Assembly (NCBI RefSeq): GCF_026248685.1
Contig: NZ_CP111036.1
Span: 1,302,001-1,366,000, forward strand
Length of the DNA: 64,000 nt
Source: Haladaptatus caseinilyticus
GTDB taxonomy: Archaea; Halobacteriota; Halobacteria; Halobacteriales; Haladaptataceae
Reading direction: 5' to 3'
The position numbers were made by a program, and so were the translations under genes. The notes under the pieces were generated by a model that was given only the letters and a program-made list of their open reading frames with translations, had not been told where the DNA came from and did not search any database. Below are positions 45,476 to 53,853 of this stretch, piece after piece. Every line of letters begins with the position of its first letter. The stretch's first letter is position 1.

Positions 45476-46615
45476 GTGAGCGACCGATTCGACGTGGTTT
45501 CCGAGGATGCGATCCGCGACGGAACCGCGACGGACGCCTACTTCTTGCGCACCGAGACGACACTCGCATCCGCGGGAAAGAATCCACACGTCGTCGCCGA
45601 GGTAACTGCCGACCAGTTCCCGAGCGGCGAATTTGAACTTCTCTCCGGCATGAAAGATGCGGCCCACCTCCTCGAAGGATTACCGATCGACGTGGACGCG
45701 ATGGAAGAAGGGCGGCTATTCGACGGAGGACCTGTTTGTACCATCGAAGGACGGTACCTCGATTTTGCGCGGTACGAAACTTCGCTCCTCGGATTTCTCT
45801 CACACGCCTCGGGGATGGCCACGAACGCACTCGAAACACGTGTTTCAGCCCCGGACGCCCAGGTGGTGAGCTTCGGCGCGCGACACGTTCATCCGTCGAT
45901 CGCAGCAGTCGTCGAAAGGTCGGCCCTCGTCGCCGGGTTGGATGGATTTTCACACGTTGCCGCAGGAGAAATCCTCGGAACGGACCCGAGCGGAACCATG
46001 CCGCACGCACTCCTCATCTGCTTTGGAAGCGGAAAACAGGAGGAAGCGTGGCGGGCCTTCGACGAGGCAGTCGAGGAGGACGTCCCTCGTATCGCGCTCT
46101 GTGACACGTTTTCGGACGAAAAAGACGAGGTACTTCGCGCGGCAAACACGCTCGGAGATTCGCTCGACAGCGTTCGTATCGATACGACCGGTTCGCGTCG
46201 AGGAAACTTCCGACACATTCTGCGCGAACTGCGCTGGGAACTCGATTCACACGGTTTCGAGGACGTAGATATCTTCGCCAGCGGTGGACTCGGTCCGGAC
46301 GACCTTCTCGAACTGAGTGACGTCGCTGACGGATTTGGTGTCGGCAGTTACATCAGCAACGCTGAACCCGTGGATTTCGCCCTCGATATCGTGGAAATCG
46401 ACGGCGAACCGGTGGCAAAACGTGGAAAGCTCTCCGGAAGGAAACAAGTGTATCGAACGACCGACGGTGATCATCACATCGGCCTCGCGCGCCACGATGC
46501 GGACGGCGAACCGCTACTGCAACCGCTGATTCGTGACGGCACGATCGTCCGAGAATTCGACGTGGATACTGCGGCTCGTCGCGCGCGCGACGACTCATCG
46601 ATGGTCGGCTTTTAG
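45476..46615 (+). CDS. pncB: Nicotinate phosphoribosyltransferase
   Basis: A 379-residue enzyme of NAD salvage that joins nicotinate to PRPP. It has the archaeal features GARHVHPSIAAVVERSA, DTTGSRRGNFR and FASGGLGPDDLLELSDVADGFGVGSYIS, which are the phosphate-binding and barrel end motifs. A GTG at 45476 (encoding MSDRFDVVSE) is a better start than the ATG at 45422 because the added N terminus is not acidic. Its stop overlaps the stop of the convergent AMMECR1 gene by three bases. Acts in the cytosol with the nicotinamidase-like hydrolase upstream. Confidence 0.92.
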   Translation: MSDRFDVVSEDAIRDGTATDAYFLRTETTLASAGKNPHVVAEVTADQFPSGEFELLSGMKDAAHLLEGLPIDVDAMEEGRLFDGGPVCTIEGRYLDFARYETSLLGFLSHASGMATNALETRVSAPDAQVVSFGARHVHPSIAAVVERSALVAGLDGFSHVAAGEILGTDPSGTMPHALLICFGSGKQEEAWRAFDEAVEEDVPRIALCDTFSDEKDEVLRAANTLGDSLDSVRIDTTGSRRGNFRHILRELRWELDSHGFEDVDIFASGGLGPDDLLELSDVADGFGVGSYISNAEPVDFALDIVEIDGEPVAKRGKLSGRKQVYRTTDGDHHIGLARHDADGEPLLQPLIRDGTIVREFDVDTAARRARDDSSMVGF

Positions 46616-47214
46616 ATTCGCTCGATACTCCCTTCGGGTTCGCGCTCGCGGAACACTGGCCCTTCGATGAGTGTGACGAAGACGTCGTCGTCTTCCCACG
46701 CACCGTGGGGAAGGCCCGCTTTTCGACATGCGCGGTCGAGATATTCGAACTCGCTCCAGTTGTGTTCGACGGGGAGCGTCGGATACATCCATGCGTGCTG
46801 TCCGTTGCCTTCGACAGCGATGCCGTGACGACCCAATCGCATGTCGTTTACGGGGTCATCCGTCAACACGGTGTTCTCGACGATGAACACGGAGATGTTG
46901 AGATTCGACAGCTCAGCGGGTTCGATCTCGGAACCGCAGGAATCCCCGCTGGCGGCCGCGATGGCGGAGTCAACGATTTGATGCCCTAACTGTTCGCTCG
47001 TGTCGTAGGCACCAGCGCACCCGCGCAGGCTCCCGCGTCCACGAGTGGATTCTAGCCTGACGAAGACGCCAGTTCGGGCGTAAAATGCTTCTCGCATGCT
47101 GCCCGGTTGCTCTCGTTGTCCATTGATGACGTATGAGTTCACCGCCTCCCGTGCGAGTTCGACCGCGCGCGTGCCATCCTCGTAGGTGAGGGAAACTGCC
47201 TGTGCCTCAGACAT
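46612..47214 (-). CDS. AMMECR1 domain protein
   Basis: A 200-residue protein of the AMMECR1 (TIGR00296) family. The family signature LRGCAG appears in RGRGSLRGCAGAYDT, followed by DSAIAAASGD, LNISVFIVE and RLGRHGIAVEGNGQHAWMYPTLP. The family has an unknown biochemical role; in eukaryotes it is linked to a genetic syndrome. The gene converges on NAPRT with overlapping stops. Confidence 0.9.
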   Translation of the reverse strand: MSEAQAVSLTYEDGTRAVELAREAVNSYVINGQREQPGSMREAFYARTGVFVRLESTRGRGSLRGCAGAYDTSEQLGHQIVDSAIAAASGDSCGSEIEPAELSNLNISVFIVENTVLTDDPVNDMRLGRHGIAVEGNGQHAWMYPTLPVEHNWSEFEYLDRACRKAGLPHGAWEDDDVFVTLIEGPVFREREPEGSIERI

Positions 47215-47328
47215 ACAATCATCTTATGCACAGAAGCATCTTCAACGCTTCCCTTCAATCTGGCTGGTTTTAAGCCCCCATGACTAATCCGACCGAACGG
47301 CTTAAACACGAGCATGGGCTAGCTTACT

Positions 47329-47713
47329 TCGGCAGAGGGAGCTCGGTTCCCGCGGTTGACGGTGCTGATGATCAGCACTCACGTGAGGAAAGTCCCCCCA
47401 CCGTCCGAGCAGGCAACCGGGCGCAAGTCCGGAGTGGGAGACCACTGGCTCTGGAACAGAAACGAGACCACTTCGTGTGACCGATGCAGTGCGCGAACCG
47501 ACCCGAGAGGGGAGGGAGTTAACCCACTAAGGGTGCGTGACGTCTGTCACGCCACGTCGTGTTGACTCTGTCAACACGCGGATCACGAAGAATGGATGGA
47601 ACGGCGAATCCTTGCCGGTGCAAGTCCGCGCCACAATGGTAGCCCGGACACACGGTGCGGACGCTTAGCCGAATGCCGAGCCGAACAGAAGGGGGCTTAC
47701 TCCCCTCAGCCGA
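47329..47713 (+). ncRNA. rnpB: RNase P RNA
   Basis: The 385-base region has the two universal signatures: GAGGAAAGTCC (47385-47395) and ACAGAAGGGGGCTTA (47685-47699), which form P4 and flanking core. The ends pair as P1: TCGGC-AGAGGGAG at the 5' side with CTCCCCTC-AGCCGA at the 3' side. GCGTGAC-GTCT-GTCACGC and CGTGTTGAC-TCT-GTCAACACG in the middle form the P12-region hairpins. A TTAAA box at 47302-47306 lies 23-27 bases upstream, and a T run follows the 3' end. It is the catalytic RNA that trims the 5' leaders of pre-tRNAs. Short open frames across it are spurious. Confidence 0.95.
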
Positions 47714-47716
47714 TTT

Positions 47717-47809
47717 TCAGATGCCGAACGCGAGAGCCAGTATTGCAACCCCGGCGAGTAGTTCCATTACGACCATCGCCAAGGCGGCACTTGCTTTGAT
47801 GTACGTCAT
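47717..47809 (-). CDS. 30-residue hydrophobic peptide, convergent with RNase P RNA
   Basis: An open frame of 30 residues, MTYIKASAALAM followed by VVMELLAGVAILALAF-like hydrophobic residues and a Gly-Ile end, forming one membrane helix with a Lys near the start. The stop lies four bases after the end of the RNase P RNA, on the opposite strand. High GC at third positions supports coding. Too short for routine prediction. Function unknown, and chance is possible. Confidence 0.4.
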   Translation of the reverse strand: MTYIKASAALAMVVMELLAGVAILALAFGI

Positions 47810-47985
47810 GCTGCCCGGTTAGCGACTCGGTACCAAACCCAATAAGTGAGAACGATGGTTAAGCATCGTTTCCCGTTTCAACGACGTAATAACGGATTGA
47901 ACGGTCCTAAACAGTGCTTTTGATACGGAGGTCTATCACGAAGCGCCCATGAAACGGGGGACAACGAACGTCAGACGCGCGCCTT

Positions 47986-48016
47986 CTTATTAAATATTAA
48001 CTGTGTATTTAATAAG
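47986..48016. promoter_or_regulatory. 11-bp inverted repeat before the metal ATPase
   Basis: CTTATTAAATA and TATTTAATAAG are exact reverse complements separated by nine bases (TTAACTGTG). The AT-rich element stands alone in GC-rich DNA, 68 bases before the ATPase ATG, and includes TTAAATA/TATTTAA TATA-like cores, so it may be a promoter overlapped by an operator for a metal-responsive regulator. Confidence 0.5.
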
Positions 48017-48027
48017 GATGGCCTAAG

Positions 48028-48084
48028 ATGTGCCGGTTTTGTGGCAGTGCAATTAATAACTACTCGGCAACTACGGGTAGATAA
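48028..48084 (+). CDS. Possible 18-residue CxxC leader peptide
   Basis: ATG at 48028 opens a frame encoding MCRFCGSAINNYSATTGR. The stop TAA overlaps the ATPase start by one base (TAATG), the arrangement of translational coupling. The CxxC pair could sense thiol-binding metals. However third positions are not GC rich, and an AATTAATAAC box inside it could instead be the ATPase promoter for a leaderless mRNA. Confidence 0.3.
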   Translation: MCRFCGSAINNYSATTGR

Positions 48085-50567
48085 TGAGCAATACCGGGAC
48101 CGAGACGCTTCGTCTTTCCGTTCCGAGCATGGACTGCCCATCCTGTGCCGGAAAAGTGACGAAGAGCGTGAAATCGGTCGCTGGCGTCAGGGACATCGAC
48201 GCGCAAGTCGCCTCCGGCCGACTAGTGGTAACCTTCGACCCCGACCGGGCCGATACCGACGCGATCCGAACCGCGGTAACGAACGCAGGCTACGAGATAG
48301 ACGACACGGATGACGAGCGGACGGAGACACTGTCGGTTCCTAGCATGGATTGTCCGTCCTGCGCCGGAAAAGTCGAGAACGCACTTTCCGACGTTTCGGG
48401 TGTCAAGGAATACGATACGCAACCCGCATCAGGCCGTGTCGTCATCACGGCATCCGCGGGTACATCCCGTGAGACCCTCGTTGCGGCAGTCGAGAGCGCG
48501 GGATACGAAGTCGAAGAAGTGGCGAGCGACGACGGACCGGCGGTCGAATCGCCCCACGCGGTGTGGACGAGTACCCGTGCACTGAAGACGTGGGCCGGGG
48601 CCGCTTTCCTCGTCTTCGGCCTCGTTTTGGAGTTCATAACACCGTCTTTGAACCCGGAATTGGTCTCCGCAGTCGGTAACTCGCTAACTGTTGCCGGCGT
48701 TGGGTTCCTCGCCGCCACTGCAATCGGTGGACAAGAAATCGTCCGAAACGGCTACTACTCGGCGAAGAACCGAAGCCTCGATATCGACCTGCTGATGTCC
48801 GTCGGCATCCTCGGCGCGCTCGCAGTCGGCCTCTACTTCGAAGCCGCGACGCTCGCAGTGCTTTTCAGCGTCGCTGAACTGCTGGAACGGTTCTCGATGG
48901 ATCGTGCTCGTAACTCCCTTCGAGAACTGATGGATCTTTCCCCTGACACGGCGACCGTTCGCCGGGAAGACGGCGAGGAGACGGTTCCCGTCGAATCGGT
49001 TCACATCGGTGACGTCGTCATCGTCCGCCCGGGCGAGAAAATCCCGGTCGATGGTGAGGTCCACGAGGGAACGAGTTCGGTCAATCAGGCACCGATCACG
49101 GGTGAGAGCGTCCCCGTCGAGAAAGAAACGGGTGACGAAGTGTTCGCCGGAACGGTAAACGAGGAGGGCTATCTCGAAGTCGAAGCGACCGCGGAAGCGG
49201 ACGATTCGACCATCTCGCACATCGTGGAGATGGTCGAGGACGCACAGGGCAACCAGACCGACCACGAGCAGTTCGTCGACCGGTTCGCGCGCTACTACAC
49301 CCCTATCGTGGTCGTCGCAGCGATTCTCACCGCAGCAGTGCCGCCGCTCTTCTTCGGCGCACCTTTCGAACGGTGGTTCGTCCGCGGACTCACCCTCCTC
49401 GTCGTCGCGTGTCCTTGTGCATTCGTCATCAGTACGCCCGTCAGTATCGTCTCGGGGCTCACCAGCGCCGCACGAAACGGGGTTCTCGTCAAAGGTGGCG
49501 ATCATCTCGAAGCGATGGGCGAACTCGATGCGATCGCCTTCGACAAAACCGGCACGCTAACCAAGGGTGAACTGACCGTTACCGACGTGATCTCGCTCAA
49601 CGGCAACAGTGCGGACGACGTACTCCAGTGCGCGCACAGTATCGAACACCGGAGCGAACACCCCATCGCCGGTGCCATCATCGACCACGCCCACGAACAA
49701 GGCGTTGGCGAGCGCGAGGTATCCGATTTCGAGAGCCTAACCGGAAAGGGCGTTCGCGCGGATTTGGACGACGTGACACATTACGCCGGGAAACCGGCCC
49801 TGTTCGCCGAGTTGGGCTTCGACCTCGAACACACGCACATGACGACCGATGGCGGCGCGATCGCACAGCAAGGTGAGATGGTCGAACCGGAGAGCATCTG
49901 TGACGGTCGGGACGACTGCCTCGACCTGCTCGCGGAGGTCGTTCCACGACTCGAGCAAGAGGGCAAAACCATCGTCCTCGTCGGCACCGAGGACGAACTG
50001 GAGGGCGTCATCGCCGTCGCGGACGAAGTCCGCCCTGGCGCGAAAGAAGCCGTTCAACGTCTCCACGGCTTGGGCGTTTCCCGCGTGGTCATGCTCACCG
50101 GTGATAACGAAGGGACCGCCCGCGCAATCGCGGAGCAGGTCGGCGTGGACGAGTTCCGTGCCGAACTCCTTCCCGAGGAGAAGGTTTCAGCCGTCGAGGA
50201 ACTCACTGAGGGCGGTGTCGCAATGGTCGGCGACGGTATCAACGATGCACCTGCGATGGCCGCCGCAACCGTCGGGGTGGCCATGGGTGCGGCAGGCACC
50301 GACACCGCCATCGAGACCGCCGACGTGGCCCTGATGGGTGATGACCTTTCGAAACTCCCGTATCTCAGACGGCTCGCCCGAAAGGCAAACCGCGTCATCC
50401 GGCAGAACATCTGGACGAGCCTCGCCGTGAAAGCCGTCCTCGCGGTCGGCGCGCCGATCGGCCTCGTCACCGTCGCGCAAGCGATCGTCATCGGCGACAT
50501 GGGGATGAGCCTTGGCGTGACGAGCAACGCGATGCGACTAGCGGGGGTCACCCCCGACGACGAATAG
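48084..50567 (+). CDS. P1B-type heavy-metal ATPase, zinc/cadmium type
   Basis: An 827-residue efflux pump. Two N-terminal HMA domains carry MDCPSC (Cys18/21 and Cys90/93). The membrane motif CPC is Cys443-Pro-Cys445, followed by the phosphorylation motif DKTGT (Asp487) and GDGINDAPA. VISTPVSIVSGL after CPC and GDMGMSLGVTSNA in the last helix (conserved Asp) match the zinc/cadmium/lead P1B-2 group rather than copper pumps. A Cys-containing loop ICDGRDDC lies in the nucleotide-binding part. The CDF exporter gene follows 58 bases later. The pair would lower cytosolic zinc or cadmium. Confidence 0.92.
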   Translation: MSNTGTETLRLSVPSMDCPSCAGKVTKSVKSVAGVRDIDAQVASGRLVVTFDPDRADTDAIRTAVTNAGYEIDDTDDERTETLSVPSMDCPSCAGKVENALSDVSGVKEYDTQPASGRVVITASAGTSRETLVAAVESAGYEVEEVASDDGPAVESPHAVWTSTRALKTWAGAAFLVFGLVLEFITPSLNPELVSAVGNSLTVAGVGFLAATAIGGQEIVRNGYYSAKNRSLDIDLLMSVGILGALAVGLYFEAATLAVLFSVAELLERFSMDRARNSLRELMDLSPDTATVRREDGEETVPVESVHIGDVVIVRPGEKIPVDGEVHEGTSSVNQAPITGESVPVEKETGDEVFAGTVNEEGYLEVEATAEADDSTISHIVEMVEDAQGNQTDHEQFVDRFARYYTPIVVVAAILTAAVPPLFFGAPFERWFVRGLTLLVVACPCAFVISTPVSIVSGLTSAARNGVLVKGGDHLEAMGELDAIAFDKTGTLTKGELTVTDVISLNGNSADDVLQCAHSIEHRSEHPIAGAIIDHAHEQGVGEREVSDFESLTGKGVRADLDDVTHYAGKPALFAELGFDLEHTHMTTDGGAIAQQGEMVEPESICDGRDDCLDLLAEVVPRLEQEGKTIVLVGTEDELEGVIAVADEVRPGAKEAVQRLHGLGVSRVVMLTGDNEGTARAIAEQVGVDEFRAELLPEEKVSAVEELTEGGVAMVGDGINDAPAMAAATVGVAMGAAGTDTAIETADVALMGDDLSKLPYLRRLARKANRVIRQNIWTSLAVKAVLAVGAPIGLVTVAQAIVIGDMGMSLGVTSNAMRLAGVTPDDE

Positions 50568-50625
50568 CGTCGAGCGATTCGGTTTCCCCACAACGACTGA
50601 TAGCCTTCGGCACGTACGTCTCTCG

Positions 50626-51561
50626 ATGGCGCATGACCACGACGCCAGAACCGACACCGCTGCGAGCGACGATTCCAGCGATACCAGTTTTCGCGCGCTG
50701 ACCATCGCACTGGCTATCAACACCGTCTTCTTCGTCGTCGAACTGCTCGGCGCAGTATATTCCGGGTCGCTGACCCTCCTGGCGGATGCGGTTCACATGC
50801 TCACGGACAGCGCGAGTCTCGGACTCGCGCTCTTCGCGTCGTGGGTTTCCGCACGGCCACCCGACGCCCGCAGAACCTACGGCTACCAGCGCGCCGAGGT
50901 CCTCGGCGCGCTGGGTAACGGGCTCCTCTTGCTGGTTGCGGTCGGCTACGTCCTCTACGATTCACTTCGTCGGTTCGGGAATCCACAACCGGTCGATGCA
51001 CAACTCGTGATCGTCGTGGGCGTCCTCGGCCTCTTGGCGAATCTCGCTGGTGCATGGGTTCTCTCGGAGCACCGAGGCGTGCTGAACGTCGAAGGCGCAT
51101 TTTTGCACCTGCTCGCGGATGCGGCGGGAAGCGTAGCGGCAATCGTCGTCGGCGTGGCGCTCGTGTTCACCGACCTGTACGTGCTCGACCCGCTGTTTGC
51201 CGTCCTCGTCGCGTTTCTGGTGTTATACTCCGCGAAAGACCTCTTTGCGGAAAGTGTGAACATTCTTCTGCAGGGTACGCCGTCCGGTATTTCTGTGGAC
51301 GAGGTTCGAGCATATCTCGTCGGGTTGGAGGGCGTCAGGGACGTTCACCACGTTCACGTCTGGTCCCTGAGCTCGACGCAGTGTACGCTTTCGGCGCACG
51401 TCGTGGTCGATGATGGCGTCGACTCCGATTCGGTGCTCCGGCGTTGTCAACGGGAACTGGGCGATCAGTTCGGCATCGACCACGCCACGATACAGGTCGA
51501 ATCGGAGTCGTACAGCCACACGCTCGATTTCGACTGTAACTTCCGGAGTCGCAAGGTTTGA
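50626..51561 (+). CDS. Cation diffusion facilitator (zinc/cadmium exporter)
   Basis: A 311-residue CDF protein with six hydrophobic segments. The HxxxD zinc sites are in DAVHMLTDSASL (helix 2) and HLLADAAGSV (helix 5), and a His-rich N terminus (MAHDHDARTDT) and cytoplasmic C-terminal domain (VHHVHVWSLSS) are present. It exchanges Zn2+ or Cd2+ for H+ or other cation. It lies 58 bases after the P1B ATPase and likely shares its transcript. Confidence 0.93.
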   Translation: MAHDHDARTDTAASDDSSDTSFRALTIALAINTVFFVVELLGAVYSGSLTLLADAVHMLTDSASLGLALFASWVSARPPDARRTYGYQRAEVLGALGNGLLLLVAVGYVLYDSLRRFGNPQPVDAQLVIVVGVLGLLANLAGAWVLSEHRGVLNVEGAFLHLLADAAGSVAAIVVGVALVFTDLYVLDPLFAVLVAFLVLYSAKDLFAESVNILLQGTPSGISVDEVRAYLVGLEGVRDVHHVHVWSLSSTQCTLSAHVVVDDGVDSDSVLRRCQRELGDQFGIDHATIQVESESYSHTLDFDCNFRSRKV

Positions 51562-51587
51562 TATCACTTCGGCCCGTCTGTACGATA

Positions 51588-52634
51588 ATGACGCGGCGTG
51601 TCCTACTACTTGTACTCTGTCTCGTCATCTCCGGCTGTGCTGGCACACAGTTCGACGTGACGACCGATACGAATCAGGACGACAGAACCGAGGGGACGAC
51701 GAGCGAATCGATACGAGAGCCGACGAAAGGAACGATGGGGGCCGTTGCGGACCGATCGAACCCGTGGGGGGAGTCGGTGGTAACCGTGGCGATCAACGCG
51801 AGCTCGAACCCCTCACACGAGTACGCCGACGATGTTCGACAGGCGCTCGACTTCTGGGAGAAAAACAGCGAGCAGTACGCGGGCTACGACATCGAGTACG
51901 AACTCACCCCGGACGCAAACGACCCCGACCTCGTGGTCAACTTTGTTGAGAACGTCGAAAGCTGCCCCCGAGTCAAACACGCCGCCGGGTGTGCGCCCTA
52001 CATCACGAACGCCGCCCAGATTTCCCGCCCCATGCGCGTGGATATCGACGATTCGTTTTCGAGCGATTCGACCGTTCTCATCCTCAAACACGAACTCGGT
52101 CACACGCTCGGTCTGAACCACAGCTCTGCTCCGCAGTCGATTATGGCCGCCGAAGCCGCACTCTCGACACGGCCCTTTACGAACGCGAGCGACCGCGACC
52201 TGCCGTGGGCCGACGCAGACTTCACCGTCTATCTCGGCCAAACTGGCGACCGAGAGGACGTTCGAGCGCAAGTACAGCACGCGCTCGATTACTACGCTCG
52301 TGGAGCGAGCGGTACCGTCCCTTCGAACGTCTCGTTTTCGTTCACCGAAACCCGAGCGAATGCCGATATCGTGGTGACGTTTCCCGACGAACTGTCGTGT
52401 AATCCCGGTTCGAGCGGTTCCTGTGGCGGGGTCCGAGGGACGGACCCCGACCAAGACGGTGCGCTTGAGGAGTATCAAAAAATGACGATCTCGATTTCCG
52501 GCATCGATACCGACGCTATCGGCTGGTACACTGGCTACTGGTTGGGATACGGGTTCGGTCTCGAAGAGTCGGAACTGGCCTCGCCGTTCCGTGACGCATC
52601 GGAGCGGGAACGACGGAGTGAGTGGTGGAAATAG
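51588..52634 (+). CDS. Metzincin lipoprotein with a degenerate second copy of the fold
   Basis: A 348-residue exported lipoprotein (lipobox ISGC, Cys17). Residues 64-190 are a metzincin/matrixin-like protease: HELGHTLGLNH (His168, Glu169, His172, His178) and a Met-turn-like SIMAAE. Residues 211-335 repeat the same layout: VTVAIN...VRQALDFW...DLVVNF...C126/C135 aligns with FTVYLG...VQHALDYY...DIVVTF...C271/C279. In the second copy KHELGHTLGL becomes GYWLGYGFGL, so its zinc site is lost. It may be one active protease plus an inactive binding domain. Start at 51588 gives a signal at the N terminus. Zinc exporters are adjacent upstream. Confidence 0.72.
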   Translation: MTRRVLLLVLCLVISGCAGTQFDVTTDTNQDDRTEGTTSESIREPTKGTMGAVADRSNPWGESVVTVAINASSNPSHEYADDVRQALDFWEKNSEQYAGYDIEYELTPDANDPDLVVNFVENVESCPRVKHAAGCAPYITNAAQISRPMRVDIDDSFSSDSTVLILKHELGHTLGLNHSSAPQSIMAAEAALSTRPFTNASDRDLPWADADFTVYLGQTGDREDVRAQVQHALDYYARGASGTVPSNVSFSFTETRANADIVVTFPDELSCNPGSSGSCGGVRGTDPDQDGALEEYQKMTISISGIDTDAIGWYTGYWLGYGFGLEESELASPFRDASERERRSEWWK

Positions 52635-52686
52635 CGCACGGTCCGCGTTCAAATCGAACCTCACATTCGGGTGGGACTGCTCGTGA

Positions 52687-53784
52687 TTACGCTTCGAACC
52701 CGGTCTCCCACCTGAACGTCCCATTCCGTTGGACGACGTCTCCGTCGACTTCCATTCGTGAATTTTCGCTCATGTCGGTGATCATATCGATGTGAACCGC
52801 GCTGTCGTTGCCCTTTTCGTCCTCCGGGAGACAGGCGTCGTAAGCGCGTCCGACTGCGAGGTGAATCGTATCGCCCATCTTTTCGTCGAAGAGGATACTG
52901 TCGGTAAACCGGTCGATGCCGCGATTCATCCCGATACCGAGTTCACCCAGTCTGCGTGCACCTTCGTCCGTGTCGAGGATGTCGGCCAGCACGTCCTCGC
53001 CGGTTTCGGCGCTGAAATCGACCACGTCACCGCCTTCGAACGTGAGGTGGACGTTCTGAATTCGCTTGCCGCTGTGTGTCATCGGTACGTCGAAAAACAC
53101 CTCGCCCTCGGTTGCGTGGGGTGCGGTGAACACCTCTCCGCTTGGTAGGTTGTGCGAATCGTAGGCGACCGTCGCGCAACTGTTGACTGCGGTGCGTTCC
53201 TCGATGGACATCGTCAGGTCGGTGTCCTCCTTGACGATTCTGACCTCGGTCCCCTCGTCCAGAATCGTCTTCATCTTCGCCATTTCCTCCGCGAGCGATT
53301 CCCAGTCCTGCAGGACTGCATCGTAGACGAAGTCCTGAAACTCCTCGTAGGCCATCCCGGCCTGTTGTGCGTGGGCACGAGTCGGATGCAGCGTCGAAAC
53401 CCAATCGGTTCCAAGGCGAGTTTCGCGGATGCCCATTCGCGCTTTGTTGTACGCTTGTTCCGTTTCGCCCGGCACGTCGGCTTTCGCCGTCGTATTCGTG
53501 CTACCCGCGAGTCGAAGTACCACGTCGGCGTTTTCGTACATCGTCAGTTCGTGTCCGGGGCTTTCGTCGAACTCCCCGTGGTGACCGCGGAGGAATGCCC
53601 GTTCGACCTCGTCGGAATCGTACACCGTGAGTGGGTTCGCCCCTCGTTCCCCCAGTTTCTCACCGACTGCCACGGCAAGTTCGTGTGCGCCATCGTCAAC
53701 GAGAACGACGACGTCGTCTCCCTCCTCGACCCGTGCGCTCCAATCTACCAGTACTTCGGCGTGCTCGTGGATTCGCTCGTCCAT
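52687..53784 (-). CDS. M29 family aminopeptidase (AmpS-like)
   Basis: A 365-residue cytosolic aminopeptidase of the M29 family. Metal ligands lie in EVFTAPHATEGEVFFDVP, FAETGEDVLADILDTDEGARRLGELGIGMN and the C-terminal DKMGDTIHLAVGRAYD and HIDMI segments. It removes N-terminal residues from peptides with a dinuclear metal centre. An ATG at 53784 is chosen over an upstream TTG. It lies 70 bases downstream of the ValRS gene on the same strand, probably on one transcript. Confidence 0.9.
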   Translation of the reverse strand: MDERIHEHAEVLVDWSARVEEGDDVVVLVDDGAHELAVAVGEKLGERGANPLTVYDSDEVERAFLRGHHGEFDESPGHELTMYENADVVLRLAGSTNTTAKADVPGETEQAYNKARMGIRETRLGTDWVSTLHPTRAHAQQAGMAYEEFQDFVYDAVLQDWESLAEEMAKMKTILDEGTEVRIVKEDTDLTMSIEERTAVNSCATVAYDSHNLPSGEVFTAPHATEGEVFFDVPMTHSGKRIQNVHLTFEGGDVVDFSAETGEDVLADILDTDEGARRLGELGIGMNRGIDRFTDSILFDEKMGDTIHLAVGRAYDACLPEDEKGNDSAVHIDMITDMSENSRMEVDGDVVQRNGTFRWETGFEA

Positions 53785-53853
53785 ACTCGCCAATCGGGGA
53801 CCGGAAGAAAAGTTCCCGCGGTTTCGGGGGCGTGGCGATTGTCGTTGCCCTAT

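Noticed and set aside
47280-47800. Several plus-strand open frames of 60-70 codons.
   Set aside because: They lie in the RNase P RNA, whose conserved core and pairing explain the sequence.
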